Numbered from the stretch's first letter, positions 32,618 to 43,247 are shown. The stretch: 64,000 bases of DNA from Xylophilus rhododendri (GCF_009906855.1 NZ_CP047650.1:1488001-1552000); one strand, 5' to 3'. Notes: generated by a model from the sequence alone, not told the origin. A program made the numbers and translations.

Positions 32618-33976
32618 TCAGTCGATCAAGCCGATCTGGATATAGCCCTGCGTCGCCGTGTTCGTGCGTGCACCCACGACCGCGCCGATCTTCGCGCCCT
32701 GGGTCACGAAGAACTTGTTGGCCGGGATCTCGCGCGAGGTTCCGCCGCGCATGCCCAGCGGGCCGATGCTGGCGAGCGTATTCAGGTCCAGGTTCACCGC
32801 ATAGGCGGTGCCGGTGGTGTCCACGCCGGTCGATGCCAGGCTGGTCGAAGTGACGTCGGCCTTGCCCCAGGCGCCCAGCGTGTCGGCGCCGCGGGCGGTG
32901 ACGTTGGCGAAGGTGGAGATGTCCTGCGGGCCGATGCGGAAGACCCGGGTGGGGCCGTCCGGCACCACGGCGCCGGCGCCGAAGTACACGTTCTGTCCGC
33001 CGATCACGGCGATGCGGAAGTTGCCGATGTCGGTGGCGTCGGCGTTGTTCACGATGTGCCAGCTGCCGGCCGTGGTGTTGGGCGTCACCGTGTAGGTGTT
33101 GAAGCTGCTGCAGCTGGCCATGGCGGTCACGGCGACGCTGTTGCAGGTCTCGAAGATGGTGCCGGCGCCACGCACCCGCACCTGGCGAATGTTGGAGTCG
33201 CGGCCGGTGGCGGTGATGTCGATGCCCAGGCGGTTGTAGACGCCGTCGAGCTGCGCCGCGGTGGTGACCAGCGCGCGCGATGCCACGAAGGCCGTCACCG
33301 CATAACGCACCGGCGAGGCGAAGGCGACCGCGAAGGGGAACGAACCGACGATGTTGTTGCCATCCGCCGCCACCCGCAGGCGCGCGGTGTTGGTGGTGTT
33401 GGGGTTGAGCGGGCTCGTGATGTCCCAGGTGCCGGCCTCGCTGGCATTGGCCGAGATCGTGGCGCTGGCGGCCACGTTGTTCTCGTCGGTCATGACCAGC
33501 GACTTCGTGTCGAAATTGATGGCCAGTTTCTGGTTGCTGCCGTTGGTGGCGAACACGCTGTAGCTGCCGTTGCGGCTGTCGCCCGCGCCCACCTTCAGCA
33601 CCACGGCCTTGGTGTTGCCAGAGCCGTTGACCGAGGTGGCGGTGACGGTATAGGTGACGGCGCTGGTGGTGCCGTTGACGAGCTGGCCGGACCAGAGCTG
33701 GGTCGTGGTGCTGGCCTTGGCGACCGTGATGGCGCTGCTGTCGCTGGCGCTGGTGCTCCAGGTGCTGGCCTGGTCGGTGCCGATGGAGACCGAGTCGCCG
33801 GGTGCCACCGCCACCTCGCCCGAAGCGCTGGGCGTGACGGCCGCGCCGTTGACCTGCAGGCTGACGCTGATCGGCGCATAGACGGTGCCGCCGTTGCCTC
33901 CTCCCCCGCCACAACCTGCCATGAAGAAAGCCAGCGCCAATCCGCTGGTACCCAGGAACCTGCTCACCGAAACCAT
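32618..33976 (-). CDS. Putative lipoprotein with poly-Gly linker, unknown function
   Basis: 452-aa surface or periplasmic lipoprotein. The signal peptide ends in a lipobox followed by a run of Gly (AGCGGGGGNGG), a style common in Burkholderiales. The rest is Ser/Thr/Ala/Asn-rich and beta-structured: an Ig-like first part (VSLQVNGAAVTPSASGEVAV, STWSTSASDSS) and a repetitive second part (residues about 130-450) with no known domain. Start at ATG 33976 gives a correct lipoprotein signal; an upstream start at 34081 would add 35 basic residues. Downstream of the histidine kinase on the same strand. Confidence 0.75.
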   Translation of the reverse strand: MVSVSRFLGTSGLALAFFMAGCGGGGGNGGTVYAPISVSLQVNGAAVTPSASGEVAVAPGDSVSIGTDQASTWSTSASDSSAITVAKASTTTQLWSGQLVNGTTSAVTYTVTATSVNGSGNTKAVVLKVGAGDSRNGSYSVFATNGSNQKLAINFDTKSLVMTDENNVAASATISANASEAGTWDITSPLNPNTTNTARLRVAADGNNIVGSFPFAVAFASPVRYAVTAFVASRALVTTAAQLDGVYNRLGIDITATGRDSNIRQVRVRGAGTIFETCNSVAVTAMASCSSFNTYTVTPNTTAGSWHIVNNADATDIGNFRIAVIGGQNVYFGAGAVVPDGPTRVFRIGPQDISTFANVTARGADTLGAWGKADVTSTSLASTGVDTTGTAYAVNLDLNTLASIGPLGMRGGTSREIPANKFFVTQGAKIGAVVGARTNTATQGYIQIGLID

Positions 33977-34113
33977 GTTTTGCTGTCCGTGTTGTTGTCG
34001 ATACGGCGCCGTCTTTTTGCGGAGCCGCGAAATCGTAACACCGCACTTACACAGAAGATGCCGTGCTTTACGAACACGCAACCATGGCCGCGCGGGTGTC
34101 GGCCTATGCCCGC

Positions 34114-36542
34114 TCAGGCCCCGCGCAGGCTCCTGACGGCGGTACGCAGCGAGTCCACCGCGAAGGGCTTGGTCAGCACCTGCATGCCGGGCTCCAGGTG
34201 GCCGTTGCCGATGACGCTGTTCTCGGCATAGCCGGTGATGAAGAGCACCTTCAGCTCCGGCCGGCGCTCGCGTCCGGCGTCCGCCATCTGCCGGCCGTTC
34301 ATGCCGCCGGGCAGGCCGACATCGGTCACCAGCAGGTCGATGCGCAGGCTGGACTGCAGCATCTTCAGTCCGGCGACGCTGTCGGCGGCCTCCAGGGCGG
34401 TGTAGCCCAGGTCGGCCAGCACCTCGGCCACGATCATGCGCACGGTGGGTTCGTCGTCGACGATCAGCACCGTCTCGCCCTGGGCCGAGGGGGCGGTGTC
34501 CGCGGCGCTGGCCGCGGGCTCCTCGCCTTCGGCCTCGCCGTGGTGGCGGGGCATGTAGAGGTAGACGGTGGTGCCCAGGCCCGGCTCCGAATAGATGCGC
34601 ACCTGGCCGCCGGACTGCTGGGCGAAGCCGTGGATCATCGACAGCCCCAGGCCGGTGCCCTGCCCGATCGGCTTGGTGGTGAAGAAGGGCTCGAAGACAC
34701 GGGCCACCACCTCGGGATCATGCCGGTGCCGGTGTCGGTCACGCTCAGCGAGAGGTACTGGCCGGGCGCCAGGTGATATTCCTGCGCGGCCTGCTGGTCC
34801 AGCCAGCGGTTGGCGGTCTCGATGGTGATGCGGCCGCCGTCGGGCATGGCGTCGCGGGCGTTGATGCACAGGTTCAGCAGCGCGTTCTCCAGCTGGCTCG
34901 GGTCGATGAGCGCGGGCCAGAGGCTGGCCGCGCCCACGGTCTCCAGCGTGATCTGCGGGCCGATGGTGCGGCGCACCAGCTCCTCCATGCCGCTCACCAG
35001 CCGGTTGACGTTGGTGGGCTTGGGCGTGAGTGTCTGGCGGCGAGAGAACGCCAGCAGGCGATGGGTGAGCGCGGCGGCGCGGCGGGTGGCGCCCTGCGCC
35101 ACTTTCACATAGCGCTCCAGGTCGGCATGGCGGCCCTGGGCGATGCGGGCGTTCATCAGGTCCAGCGAGCCGGAGATGCCGGCCAGCAGGTTGTTGAAGT
35201 CGTGCGCCAGGCCGCCGGTGAGCTGGCCGACGGCTTCCATCTTCTGCGACTGGCGCAGCTGCTCCTCGGCACGCAGCAGTTCGGCGGTGCGCTCGGTCAC
35301 GCGCTGCTCCAGCGTCTCGTTGAGGGCGCGCAGTTCGGCGGCGTTGCGGTCGCGCTCGGCGGCGACGGCGCGGCGGTCTTCCACGTCGATCAGCACGCCG
35401 GGGAAACGCAGCGGGGTGCCGTCCGCGGCATGCTCGACACGGCCGTTGGCCTCGATCCAGTAGTACTGCCCGTCCGCGCGGCGCACCCGGTACTGGTGGG
35501 CATAGGTACCGCCGTGGCGGATGGCATCGCCGATGGCCGCAGCCAGGCCCGCCTGGTCGTCCGGGTGCACGGTCGCCACCACCTGGGCCAGGCTGATGCC
35601 GCTGCGGCCGATGGCGGGGTCGAGGCCGAAGGCGACGGCGAAGGCTTCATCGACCGTGAACTTGTCCGTCGGCAGGTCCCAGACCCAGGTGCCGATGATG
35701 GCGCCCGCCGCCAGGGCCAGCTGCACCCGCTCGCCGTTCTCGCGCGCCACGGCCTCACTCACCCTCAGGCGCTCCTCGGCCGTTTTGCGGGCGGTGACGT
35801 CGTTGAAGAAGATGGCGATCTGCCGCTCCTTCGGATCGCCGACGCGGATGGCCCGCACGTCGAACCAGCGGCCGAAGGCCTCGGCATAACTCTCGAAGTT
35901 GGCGGGCTGGCCGGTGCGGGCCACGCCGCCGTAGGTGTCGAACCAGAACTGTTCCAAGTTGGGCGCGAACTCGGTGACCCATTTGCCGCGCAGGTTCACG
36001 CCGGACTCGCGTTCGAAGGCCGGGTTGGCTTCCACGAAGCGGTAGTCGATGGGTTTGTCCTGCGCGTCGAATTTCACTTCGACGATGGCGAATGCCGTCT
36101 CGACGGTTTCGAGCAAGGTCTTGAAGCGGTCCTGCGACTGGCGCAGGCGTTCGCCGGCTTCCTGCTGGTAGGTGCGGTCGCGCAGGATCTTGACGTAGCC
36201 GTAGTGCGTGCCGTCGTCGTGCAGCAGCGGCATCAGCTCGCCTGAGGCCCAGAAGCGCGTGCCGTCCTTGCGCAGGTGCCAGCGTTCGTCGCTGGCGCGG
36301 TCGTCGGTCCGCGCCAGCTGCATCTCGTGCTGCAGCCGGCCGCTGGCGCGGTCCTCCGGCGTGAAGAAGCGTTCCGAGGTGCCGCCGACCATCTCGTCGG
36401 CGCGCCAGCCGAGCACCCGCTCGGCGCCGGAATTCCAGTCGGTGACGATGCCTTCGAGATCGGTCACGATGACCGCGAAGTCGATCGCGCTCTCGATGAC
36501 GTTCTGAAGGTGGGAAGAAGCAGCGGGCGAGGTTTTGCGCAC
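34114..36542 (-). pseudogene. Hybrid sensor histidine kinase (PAS-PAS-PAS-HisKA-HATPase-REC), frameshifted
   Basis: Sensor kinase with three PAS domains (about residues 10-130, 140-265 and 280-405), a coiled segment, HisKA with phospho-His447 in GGLAHDFNNLLAGI, HATPase_c with N box NLCINARDAMPDGG, and a receiver ending (VLIVDDEPTVRM, phospho-Asp in LLVTDVGLPGG). No membrane helix, so cytoplasmic. The first frame breaks at TDTGTGM in the ATP-binding G1 box; the next frame continues PEVVARVFEPFFTTKP and carries the rest. At about 34717-34720 one C on the plus strand (GGATCATG where GGATCCATG is expected) restores a protein of about 809 aa. Assembly error or recent inactivation. Confidence 0.85.
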
Positions 36543-36597
36543 AGGGGATTCTAGGGGGCCCCTGGCGCGGCGGATGCAAGCGGGTGAAGGCTGCGGC

Positions 36598-38253
36598 TCA
36601 GGCGGCCAGGGCCTGGAAGTTGCGGAAATCCCAGTGCCGGCCCGGCGCGGCGTCGATCAGCTGGCGGGTGTATTCGTGGCCGGGCTTGGTGAGCACCGAC
36701 TCCGCATCGGCCGCCTCCACGATGCGGCCGGATTTCATGACCACGATGGTGTCGCAGATCTGCGCCGCCACCCGCAGGTCGTGGGTGATGAAGAGCACGG
36801 CGATGTCGGTCTTCGCCCGGATGTCCTCCAGCAGCTGCAACACCTGGGCCTGCACCGACACATCGAGCGCGGACACGGCCTCGTCTGCGATCAGGATCTC
36901 CGGCTTCAGCGCCAGGGCACGGGCGATGCAGATGCGCTGGCGCTGGCCGCCGGAGAACTGGTGGGGATAGCGTTTCATCGCATCGGCATCGAGGCCGACC
37001 ACGTTCAGCAGCTCCACCGCGCGGGCATTCGCCTCGGCCGTGGAGGCGCCGAAGTTGCGCATGCCCTCGGTGATCGAATCGCCCACACGCATGCGTGCGT
37101 TGAGCGAGCGATACGGGTCCTGGAACACGATCTGGATGCGTTGCCGCAGCGGATGCAGCTGGGCACGCGAGGCCTGGGCGATCTCGGTGCCGGCGATCTT
37201 CACGCTGCCACTGCTGGGCGCGATCAGGCGTGCGATGCAGCGCGCCACGGTGGACTTGCCCGAGCCGGATTCACCGACGATGCCCAGGATCTCCTTCTTG
37301 CGCAGGGTGAAGCTCACCTCGGCCGCGGCATGCACGGTGCGGCCGGATTTGAAGAAGCCGCGCTCGGAATAGGTCTTGCCCAAAGCCTTGACCTGCAGCA
37401 CCTCGCCGCCCTCGATCCGGTTCTTCGCGCCGGGCACCAGGCTGGGCACCGAAGACACCAGCATGCGGGTATAGGGCTCGACCGGCCGGGCCAGGATCGC
37501 ATCGCGGCTGCCGGTCTCCACCACCCGGCCCCGGTTCATCACCACCACCCGGTCGGCGATGTCCGAGACCACGCCGAAGTCGTGGGTGATGAAGAGCACG
37601 GCCGTGTCGTTGGAGCGCTGCAGTTCCTGGATCAGCGCCAGCACCTGCTTCTGCGTGGTGACGTCGAGCGCGGTGGTGGGCTCGTCGGCGATCAGCAGGC
37701 GGGGCTTCAGCACCAGCGCCATGCAGATCACCACCCGCTGGCGCTGGCCGCCCGAGAGCTGGTGCGGATAGCTGCGGTAGATGCGTTCGATGTCCGGCAG
37801 GTGCACCGAGGCCAGCATCTCCAGCGTGCGGCGCCTGCGTTCGGCCGCGTCCAGCTTGCTATGGGCGCGCAGCACTTCCTCGATCTGCCAGCCCACGGTG
37901 CGCACCGGGTTCAGCGCCGTCATCGGCTCCTGGAACACCATCGACATACGCGTGGCGCGCAGGGTGCGCAGGCGCTCGGGCGAACATTGCAGGATGTCCT
38001 CGCCATCGAGCAGGATGCGGCCGGCGACGGGCTTCAGGGCATCCGCAGCCAGCAGGCCCATCACGGCGAAGGAGGTGACGGACTTGCCGGAGCCGGACTC
38101 GCCGACCACACACACCGTCTCGCCGGCGAAGACATCCAGGCCGATGTCCTGCACCACCTTGCGGGCGCTGCCGTCGGGCGAGCCGACCAGGGCGACCGAC
38201 AGGTTCTCGATGCGCAGGACCGGCTGCGCCGTCATGGGGCTGGCTTCATACAC
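36598..38253 (-). CDS. Fused dipeptide/oligopeptide ABC transporter ATP-binding protein (DppD-DppF)
   Basis: 551-aa protein with two complete ATPase modules in one chain, energising uptake by the two permeases upstream. Module 1: Walker A GESGSGKS (51-58), signature LSGGQ (167-171), Walker [13 protein letters not shown]. Module 2: Walker A GESGSGKS (327-334), signature FSGGQ (433-437), Walker [12 protein letters not shown] (Ala where Pro is usual). In E. coli Dpp the two are separate proteins; fused forms (GsiA-like) are common in this transporter class. GTG start with GGAGGG eight bases upstream, three bases after the permease stop; an ATG at 38235 is an alternative. Confidence 0.93.
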   Translation of the reverse strand: MYEASPMTAQPVLRIENLSVALVGSPDGSARKVVQDIGLDVFAGETVCVVGESGSGKSVTSFAVMGLLAADALKPVAGRILLDGEDILQCSPERLRTLRATRMSMVFQEPMTALNPVRTVGWQIEEVLRAHSKLDAAERRRRTLEMLASVHLPDIERIYRSYPHQLSGGQRQRVVICMALVLKPRLLIADEPTTALDVTTQKQVLALIQELQRSNDTAVLFITHDFGVVSDIADRVVVMNRGRVVETGSRDAILARPVEPYTRMLVSSVPSLVPGAKNRIEGGEVLQVKALGKTYSERGFFKSGRTVHAAAEVSFTLRKKEILGIVGESGSGKSTVARCIARLIAPSSGSVKIAGTEIAQASRAQLHPLRQRIQIVFQDPYRSLNARMRVGDSITEGMRNFGASTAEANARAVELLNVVGLDADAMKRYPHQFSGGQRQRICIARALALKPEILIADEAVSALDVSVQAQVLQLLEDIRAKTDIAVLFITHDLRVAAQICDTIVVMKSGRIVEAADAESVLTKPGHEYTRQLIDAAPGRHWDFRNFQALAA

Positions 38254-38256
38254 GGC

Positions 38257-39135
38257 TCAGACCCTCCGCGCCATCTTGGGATCGAGCAGGTCGCGCATCG
38301 CATCGCCCAGCAGATTCACGCTGAGCACCGTCAGCGCCAGGAACACGCCGGGCAGCAGGATCAGTTCGGGCTTGAGCTGGAAGTACATGCGCCCCTCGGC
38401 GATCACATTGCCCCACGAAGGGAACTCGGGCGGCATTCCCAGGCCGAGGAAACTCATCACCGCCTCCGACAGGATGGCCGAGGCGAAGATGAAGGTGCCC
38501 TGCACGATCAGCGGCGCCAGGGTGTTGGGCACCAGGTGGCGCAGCATCAGCATGGGGGTGGAGGTGCCCTGGGCCAGGGCGGCTTCCACATAGGGCTCGT
38601 CGCGCAGGCTGAGGATGAGGCCGCGCACCAGGCGCACCACACGCGGGAACTCGGGCACGGCGATGGCCACCAGCACGGTGAAGATGCTCGCACCCGTCAC
38701 CGCCACGAAGGCGATGGCCAGCAGGATGCTTGGGATGGACATGATGCCGTCCATGATGCGCATGACCACCATGTCGGCCGTGCGGAAGTAGCCGGCGACC
38801 ACACCCACCAGCAGGCCGGGCACCAGCGCGAAGACGGTGGTGCCGGCGCCGATCATCAGCGACACCCGCGCGCCGTGGATGACACGCGAGAGCACGTCGC
38901 GGCCATAGGCATCGGTGCCGAACCAGTGGGCGGCGCTGAAGCCCTTCAGGCGGTTCATCGGATCGATGGCCATGGGGTCGGCCAGGCCGATCCAGTCGGC
39001 GGCCAGGGCGCTGGCCACGATCAGGACCAGCAGCACCAGGGCGACCAGAACGGGGCCGGTGGTCAGCGCCCGGAACAGCGGCGATCGCAGCCGGCGGACA
39101 GGCGGCAGCGCGGTGGCGGCGGGAACGGAACTCAT
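38257..39135 (-). CDS. Peptide/nickel-type ABC transporter permease (DppC-like)
   Basis: Inner-membrane permease of 292 aa with about six helices. An N-terminal DppC-type segment (HWFGTDAYGRDVLSRVIHGARVSL) and the EAA loop (PEYVEAALAQGTSTPMLMLRHLVPN region) contact the ATPase. Partner of the permease at 39146. Start at ATG 39135 is chosen; a GTG six bases earlier is possible. Ten bases separate it from the preceding gene. Confidence 0.93.
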   Translation of the reverse strand: MSSVPAATALPPVRRLRSPLFRALTTGPVLVALVLLVLIVASALAADWIGLADPMAIDPMNRLKGFSAAHWFGTDAYGRDVLSRVIHGARVSLMIGAGTTVFALVPGLLVGVVAGYFRTADMVVMRIMDGIMSIPSILLAIAFVAVTGASIFTVLVAIAVPEFPRVVRLVRGLILSLRDEPYVEAALAQGTSTPMLMLRHLVPNTLAPLIVQGTFIFASAILSEAVMSFLGLGMPPEFPSWGNVIAEGRMYFQLKPELILLPGVFLALTVLSVNLLGDAMRDLLDPKMARRV

Positions 39136-39145
39136 GGGCACGGTC

Positions 39146-40087
39146 CTAGTAGCGGATGCGGGGATCGACCACCGAATACAGGATGTCGATCAGCAGGTTC
39201 ACGGCGATGTAGACCATGGAGAACAGCAGCAGCAGGCCCTGGATCAGCGGATAGTCCCGCGCCAGCACCGACTCCACCACCAGCCGGCCCAGGCCCGGCA
39301 GGTTGAACACCGATTCGGTCACCACCACGCCGCTGATCAGCAGCGCGATGCTGATGCCGATCACCGTGATGATGGGCACCGCTGCGTTGCCCAGCGCATG
39401 GGCCACCAGCACGGCGCGCTCGGTGATGCCCTTGGCGCGGGCGGTGCGGATGAAGTCCTCGCCCATCACCTCCAGGATGCTGCTGCGGGCGATGCGCGCG
39501 ATGAGGGCGATGAAGCCGGTGGCGAGCGCCACCGTGGGCAGCAGCAGGTGCTGGGCGAAGGGGCCGATGCCGGCCGACAGCGGCTTGTAGCCCTGCACCG
39601 GCAGCCAGCCCAGCTTCATCGAGAACAGCATGATGAGGGCGTAGCCGGTGACGAAGATCGGCACCGAGAAACCCAGCACCGAGAACGCCATCACCCCCCG
39701 GTCCACCCGGGTGCCGCGCCGCCAGGCGGCGAACACGCCCAGCGGCACCGCCACCAGCACCGACAGCACGATGGTGGAGACGGCCAGCGCGAAGGAGGGC
39801 CCCACCCGCGCCGCGATCATCGAGGTGACCGGCGTGCCGGAATGCAGGGACACGCCCAGGTCGCCCTTGAGCACCTGCGTGCCCCACAAGAGGAACTGGG
39901 TGGGGATGGACCGGTCCAGCCCCATGTGGGCGCGGATCTTCTCCAGCTGCTCCGGCGTGGCCGAGTCGCCGGCCAGGATCAGCGCCGGGTCGCCGGGCGT
40001 GAGCCGCAGCAGGCAGAAGACCATCACGGCCACGGCCAGCACCACCGGCAGCGTGGCCAGGATGCGGCGCAGGATGTAGCCCAGCAT
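39146..40087 (-). CDS. Peptide/nickel-type ABC transporter permease (DppB-like)
   Basis: Inner-membrane permease of 313 aa: MLGYILRRILATLPVVLAVAV first helix, DppB-type LTPGDPALILAG and LDRSIPTQFLLW, EAA loop EVMGEDFIRTARAKGITERAVLVAHALGN. It forms the channel with the DppC-like protein. The start at 40087 is fixed by homology of the N-terminus; the 17-bp gap from the binding-protein gene supports one transcript. Confidence 0.94.
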   Translation of the reverse strand: MLGYILRRILATLPVVLAVAVMVFCLLRLTPGDPALILAGDSATPEQLEKIRAHMGLDRSIPTQFLLWGTQVLKGDLGVSLHSGTPVTSMIAARVGPSFALAVSTIVLSVLVAVPLGVFAAWRRGTRVDRGVMAFSVLGFSVPIFVTGYALIMLFSMKLGWLPVQGYKPLSAGIGPFAQHLLLPTVALATGFIALIARIARSSILEVMGEDFIRTARAKGITERAVLVAHALGNAAVPIITVIGISIALLISGVVVTESVFNLPGLGRLVVESVLARDYPLIQGLLLLFSMVYIAVNLLIDILYSVVDPRIRY

Positions 40088-40104
40088 CGGCGTCTGTCCC
40101 GGGC

Positions 40105-41703
40105 TTACTTGGCGTCGGACTTCTTGATGTTCCAGAACACCGGGGCCGGCGATTCCAGCACGCCCGAGAGCTTGTTGCTGTAGGCGGCGGCGGTGACGAT
40201 CTGGCCCAGGGTCACGGCCACGCCCTCGTCCAGCATCACGTCCTGCAGCTGCTCGGCGATGTCCTTGCGTTCCTTGTCGGTGCGGGCGAACAGGAAGTTC
40301 TCGCGCAGCGATTCGATGGCGGGCACGGTGGGCCAGCCGAACCAGGCCTTCTCGCCGTTGGCCGAGATGCCGTAGTTGCGCAGCGGGTCGGAGATCTCGC
40401 TGGTGTGCCAGGTGGTCACGAAGATGCTCCAGCCGCCCTTGGCCGGCACGTCGCGGTTGGCGCGGCGCGAGAGCATGGTCATGAAGTCCATGGCCTGCAG
40501 CTGCACGTTGAAGCCGGCCTGGCGCAGCTCCTGCGCCATCACCACCGGCAGGGCCGAGGCCATGGCGATGTCGGTGGCATGCAGGATGGCCACCGGCGCG
40601 CCGTCGTACTTGGCCTGCTTGAGCAGTTCCTTGGCCTTGGCGATGTTCGAGGGCACGATCATGTCGGCGTGCTTGTTGCTCGAATACGGCAGGTTGCAGC
40701 CGAAGACGGCCGCGCAGGTCTTGAAGTAGGCGGGGTCGCCGACCTGGGCCTTGAGGGTCTCGTCCTGGCCGATGGCGTACATGGCGGCCTGGCGGATCAG
40801 CTTGTTGTCGAAGGGCGGCTGCAGCTGGTTGAAGCGGTACATGGGCTGGTAGCCCAGCTTGTCGAGCGTGCGCACGGTCACGCCCTTGCTGGCCTTGACC
40901 ATGGGCACCAGGTCGAAGGGCACGGTCTCGACGTAATCGACCTCGCCGCTGGTGAGTGCGTTGACCATGGTCATGGAGTCGGCCATGGCCACCCATTCCA
41001 CGCGGTCGACGTTGACCACCTTGCCGCCGGCCACGCCGCTAGGCGCCTCCTTGCGCGGCACGTAGTCCTTGTTCTTCTCGTAGACCACCTTCACGCCGGG
41101 CTGGAACTCGGCCTTGACGAACTTGAAGGGGCCGGAGCCGGTGTAGTCGGTGATGGCCTGGGTCGCCGGTGTCATCGCCACCCGCTTGGGCATGATGAAG
41201 CTGGGCAGGCCGCTGGGGCGGGCCAGGGCGGTGAGCAGGTCGACCGGCTTGGAGAGCACCACCTTGAAGGTCTTGTCGTCCACCGGGGTCATCTCGGTGA
41301 CCAGGGGCATGACCTGGCGGCCGATCTTGTCCTGCTGCGCCCAGCGCTGGATGGAGGCGATGCAGTCCTCGGATTTGACCGGGGCGCCGTCGTGGAACTT
41401 CAGGCCCTCACGCAGGGTGAAGGTGTAGGTCTTGCCGTCGGGCGAGATGGTCCACTTGTCGGCCATCTGCGGCTGGATCTTGTTGTCCAGGTCGGTCGCC
41501 AGCAGCGTGTCGTAGATCATGTAGCCGTGGTTGCGCGTCTGGTGCGAGGCGGTCAGCACCGGGTCGAGCACGGTGAGCTTGCTGGCCATGACCACCGACA
41601 GGGTCTGGGCGCCCGCCGGGTTGAACAGGGTGGCGACTGCCGTCAGCGCCAGCGCGGCGCCGGTGCGGCCCAGCCAGGACTTGCTTGTTTTGCCAATGGT
41701 CAT
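40105..41703 (-). CDS. ABC transporter substrate-binding protein, family 5 (peptide/nickel type)
   Basis: Periplasmic receptor of 532 aa, SBP_bac_5 family (DppA/OppA/GsiB relatives). Signal peptide MTIGKTSKSWLGRTG with hydrophobic stretch to NPAGA, then DPVLTASHQTRNHGYMIYDTLLATD, the classic first-strand motif LREGLKFHDGAPVKSEDC, and C-terminal lobes. Substrate cannot be read from sequence; the neighbouring amidohydrolase suggests a ring-containing or amide compound rather than a simple dipeptide. Confidence 0.93.
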   Translation of the reverse strand: MTIGKTSKSWLGRTGAALALTAVATLFNPAGAQTLSVVMASKLTVLDPVLTASHQTRNHGYMIYDTLLATDLDNKIQPQMADKWTISPDGKTYTFTLREGLKFHDGAPVKSEDCIASIQRWAQQDKIGRQVMPLVTEMTPVDDKTFKVVLSKPVDLLTALARPSGLPSFIMPKRVAMTPATQAITDYTGSGPFKFVKAEFQPGVKVVYEKNKDYVPRKEAPSGVAGGKVVNVDRVEWVAMADSMTMVNALTSGEVDYVETVPFDLVPMVKASKGVTVRTLDKLGYQPMYRFNQLQPPFDNKLIRQAAMYAIGQDETLKAQVGDPAYFKTCAAVFGCNLPYSSNKHADMIVPSNIAKAKELLKQAKYDGAPVAILHATDIAMASALPVVMAQELRQAGFNVQLQAMDFMTMLSRRANRDVPAKGGWSIFVTTWHTSEISDPLRNYGISANGEKAWFGWPTVPAIESLRENFLFARTDKERKDIAEQLQDVMLDEGVAVTLGQIVTAAAYSNKLSGVLESPAPVFWNIKKSDAK

Positions 41704-41734
41704 CGCGTATTCCTCGAAAAAAGGGTTGCGTCGG

Positions 41735-43180
41735 TCAGACGAAGTCGAAGGAGAGGGGGGACATCTCGCTGGCGGAGCGGCCGGCCACCAGGTCGCGCTG
41801 GGGCACGAGTTTTTCGGCGCGGCGCTGGCCTTCGTCCACGGCGGCGGAGGCGGCGCGGTAGTCGAGGGAGCTGACTTCGCCGCGGTGCACCACCCGGTGG
41901 CCGTCCACATAGACGGTGTGCACGGCGCGGTCGGCGGCGGCATAGACGAGGCTGCGCACCGGGTCGCGCGAGGGGCGCATCAGGTGGTGCGTCATGTCCA
42001 CCATGACCAGGTCGGCCTTGGCGCCGACCGCGATGCGGCCCAGGTCGTCGCGGCGCAGGGCGGTGGCGCCGCCGACGGTGGCGGCGTGGAAGATCTGGCC
42101 GGTGGTGACGGTGTGCGGCGAGTTGGCCATCAGCCGGGCCAGATAGCCCACGTGGCGCATCTCCTCGATCATGTTGTGCGGATAGGTGTCGGTGCCTATG
42201 CCCATGTTGATGCCGGCGCGGAGATACCGGCCGAAGTTGCGCAGGGCCATGCCTCGGCGCATGAAGACGGTGGGGCAATGGGCGACGGTGGCGCCGGTCT
42301 CGGCCAGGATGGGCAGGTCCCTGACCGTGCTCCAGCGGGTGTCCGGATGGTCGTCCACGAAGATGCCGTGGCCGACCACGCTGCCCTTGTCCAGCACGCC
42401 CAGCTTGTGCAGCCACTGCACAGGCGTGAGGCCGTGGCGGCGGGTGATCTCGTGGAACTCGGGCAGCGACTGGGCCGCATGGGTCTGCCAGCCGATGCCG
42501 CGCCTGGCGGCCTCGGCATGGCTGGCCTGCAGCAGCTCGGGCGTGCAGGTGTCGATCTGCGCCGGCACCACCATGCCGTCGAGCCGGCCGCAGGGATGGG
42601 CGCGGGCGGCGTCGATCAGCCGCAGCGCGTTCTCCATCGAGGCGATGCCGGCCTTCTCGTCCCAGTCGTATTCCACGACATGGCCGTTGCGGGTGTACCA
42701 GCGGGCCGAGCGGAACATGGGCGCGATGAAGGCGCGCAGGCCGCTCTTGACCATGATGTCCTGCCAGTGCTCGTGCGGGATGGACATGTCCACCACCGTG
42801 GTCACGCCCGACATCAGCAGCTCGGCCGCGGCCAGCGTGGTCTGGGCCGGAGCCACCTCGTCGTCCCCATGCATGGTGGGCATGTACTCGTAGAGGTTGC
42901 TGTTGTAGAGACCGGCCGAGCCGGTCTCGTCGGTGTAGCCCTTGTTGATCGGCTCGTGCACCAGGTGGCTGTGGATGTCCACCAGGCCGGGCATGACCAT
43001 CATGCCGCTGCCGTCCACCACCTCGATGCCGGGCATGTTCGATGCGTCGAAGCCGGGCCCGACGTGGAGGATGCTGCCGCCGGAGAAGGCGACGTCCGCG
43101 CCGCGCATGTAGACATGGCGTTGGCTGGCGGCATCCCAGGCCACGACAAAGGCTGCGTTCTGGATCAGGGTGACGTTCAT
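41735..43180 (-). CDS. Amidohydrolase, TRZ/ATZ (cytosine deaminase-like) group
   Basis: Metal-dependent hydrolase of 481 aa. The metal pair is D-I-H70-S-H72 in PGLVDIHSHL; further ligands are the His in WQTHAAQS, the His in VGHGIFVDD, and the Asp in GIGTDTYPHNM. This order is that of TRZ/ATZ enzymes (atrazine chlorohydrolase, melamine, guanine and S-adenosylhomocysteine deaminases). First gene of the five-gene transporter operon, so it probably acts on the imported compound. The ATG at 43180 has AAGG upstream. Divergent from the GntR regulator. Confidence 0.9.
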   Translation of the reverse strand: MNVTLIQNAAFVVAWDAASQRHVYMRGADVAFSGGSILHVGPGFDASNMPGIEVVDGSGMMVMPGLVDIHSHLVHEPINKGYTDETGSAGLYNSNLYEYMPTMHGDDEVAPAQTTLAAAELLMSGVTTVVDMSIPHEHWQDIMVKSGLRAFIAPMFRSARWYTRNGHVVEYDWDEKAGIASMENALRLIDAARAHPCGRLDGMVVPAQIDTCTPELLQASHAEAARRGIGWQTHAAQSLPEFHEITRRHGLTPVQWLHKLGVLDKGSVVGHGIFVDDHPDTRWSTVRDLPILAETGATVAHCPTVFMRRGMALRNFGRYLRAGINMGIGTDTYPHNMIEEMRHVGYLARLMANSPHTVTTGQIFHAATVGGATALRRDDLGRIAVGAKADLVMVDMTHHLMRPSRDPVRSLVYAAADRAVHTVYVDGHRVVHRGEVSSLDYRAASAAVDEGQRRAEKLVPQRDLVAGRSASEMSPLSFDFV

Positions 43181-43247
43181 GACGGATACCTTCGCAAGGA
43201 GCGTGCCGGCGTCGACAATTTCAATCAAAAATGTGACGGCCGCCAGC

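Noticed and set aside
33900-33950. Poly-Gly codon run after the lipoprotein Cys as a phase-variable repeat
   Set aside because: The Gly run is encoded by mixed codons rather than a long simple repeat, and is a common linker in Burkholderiales lipoproteins.
36535-39306. 923-codon open frame on the plus strand opposite the ABC transporter genes
   Set aside because: It is antisense to clearly conserved ATPase and permease genes, and its translation is low-complexity His/Gly/Gln/Arg-rich, as expected from GC-rich shadow frames.
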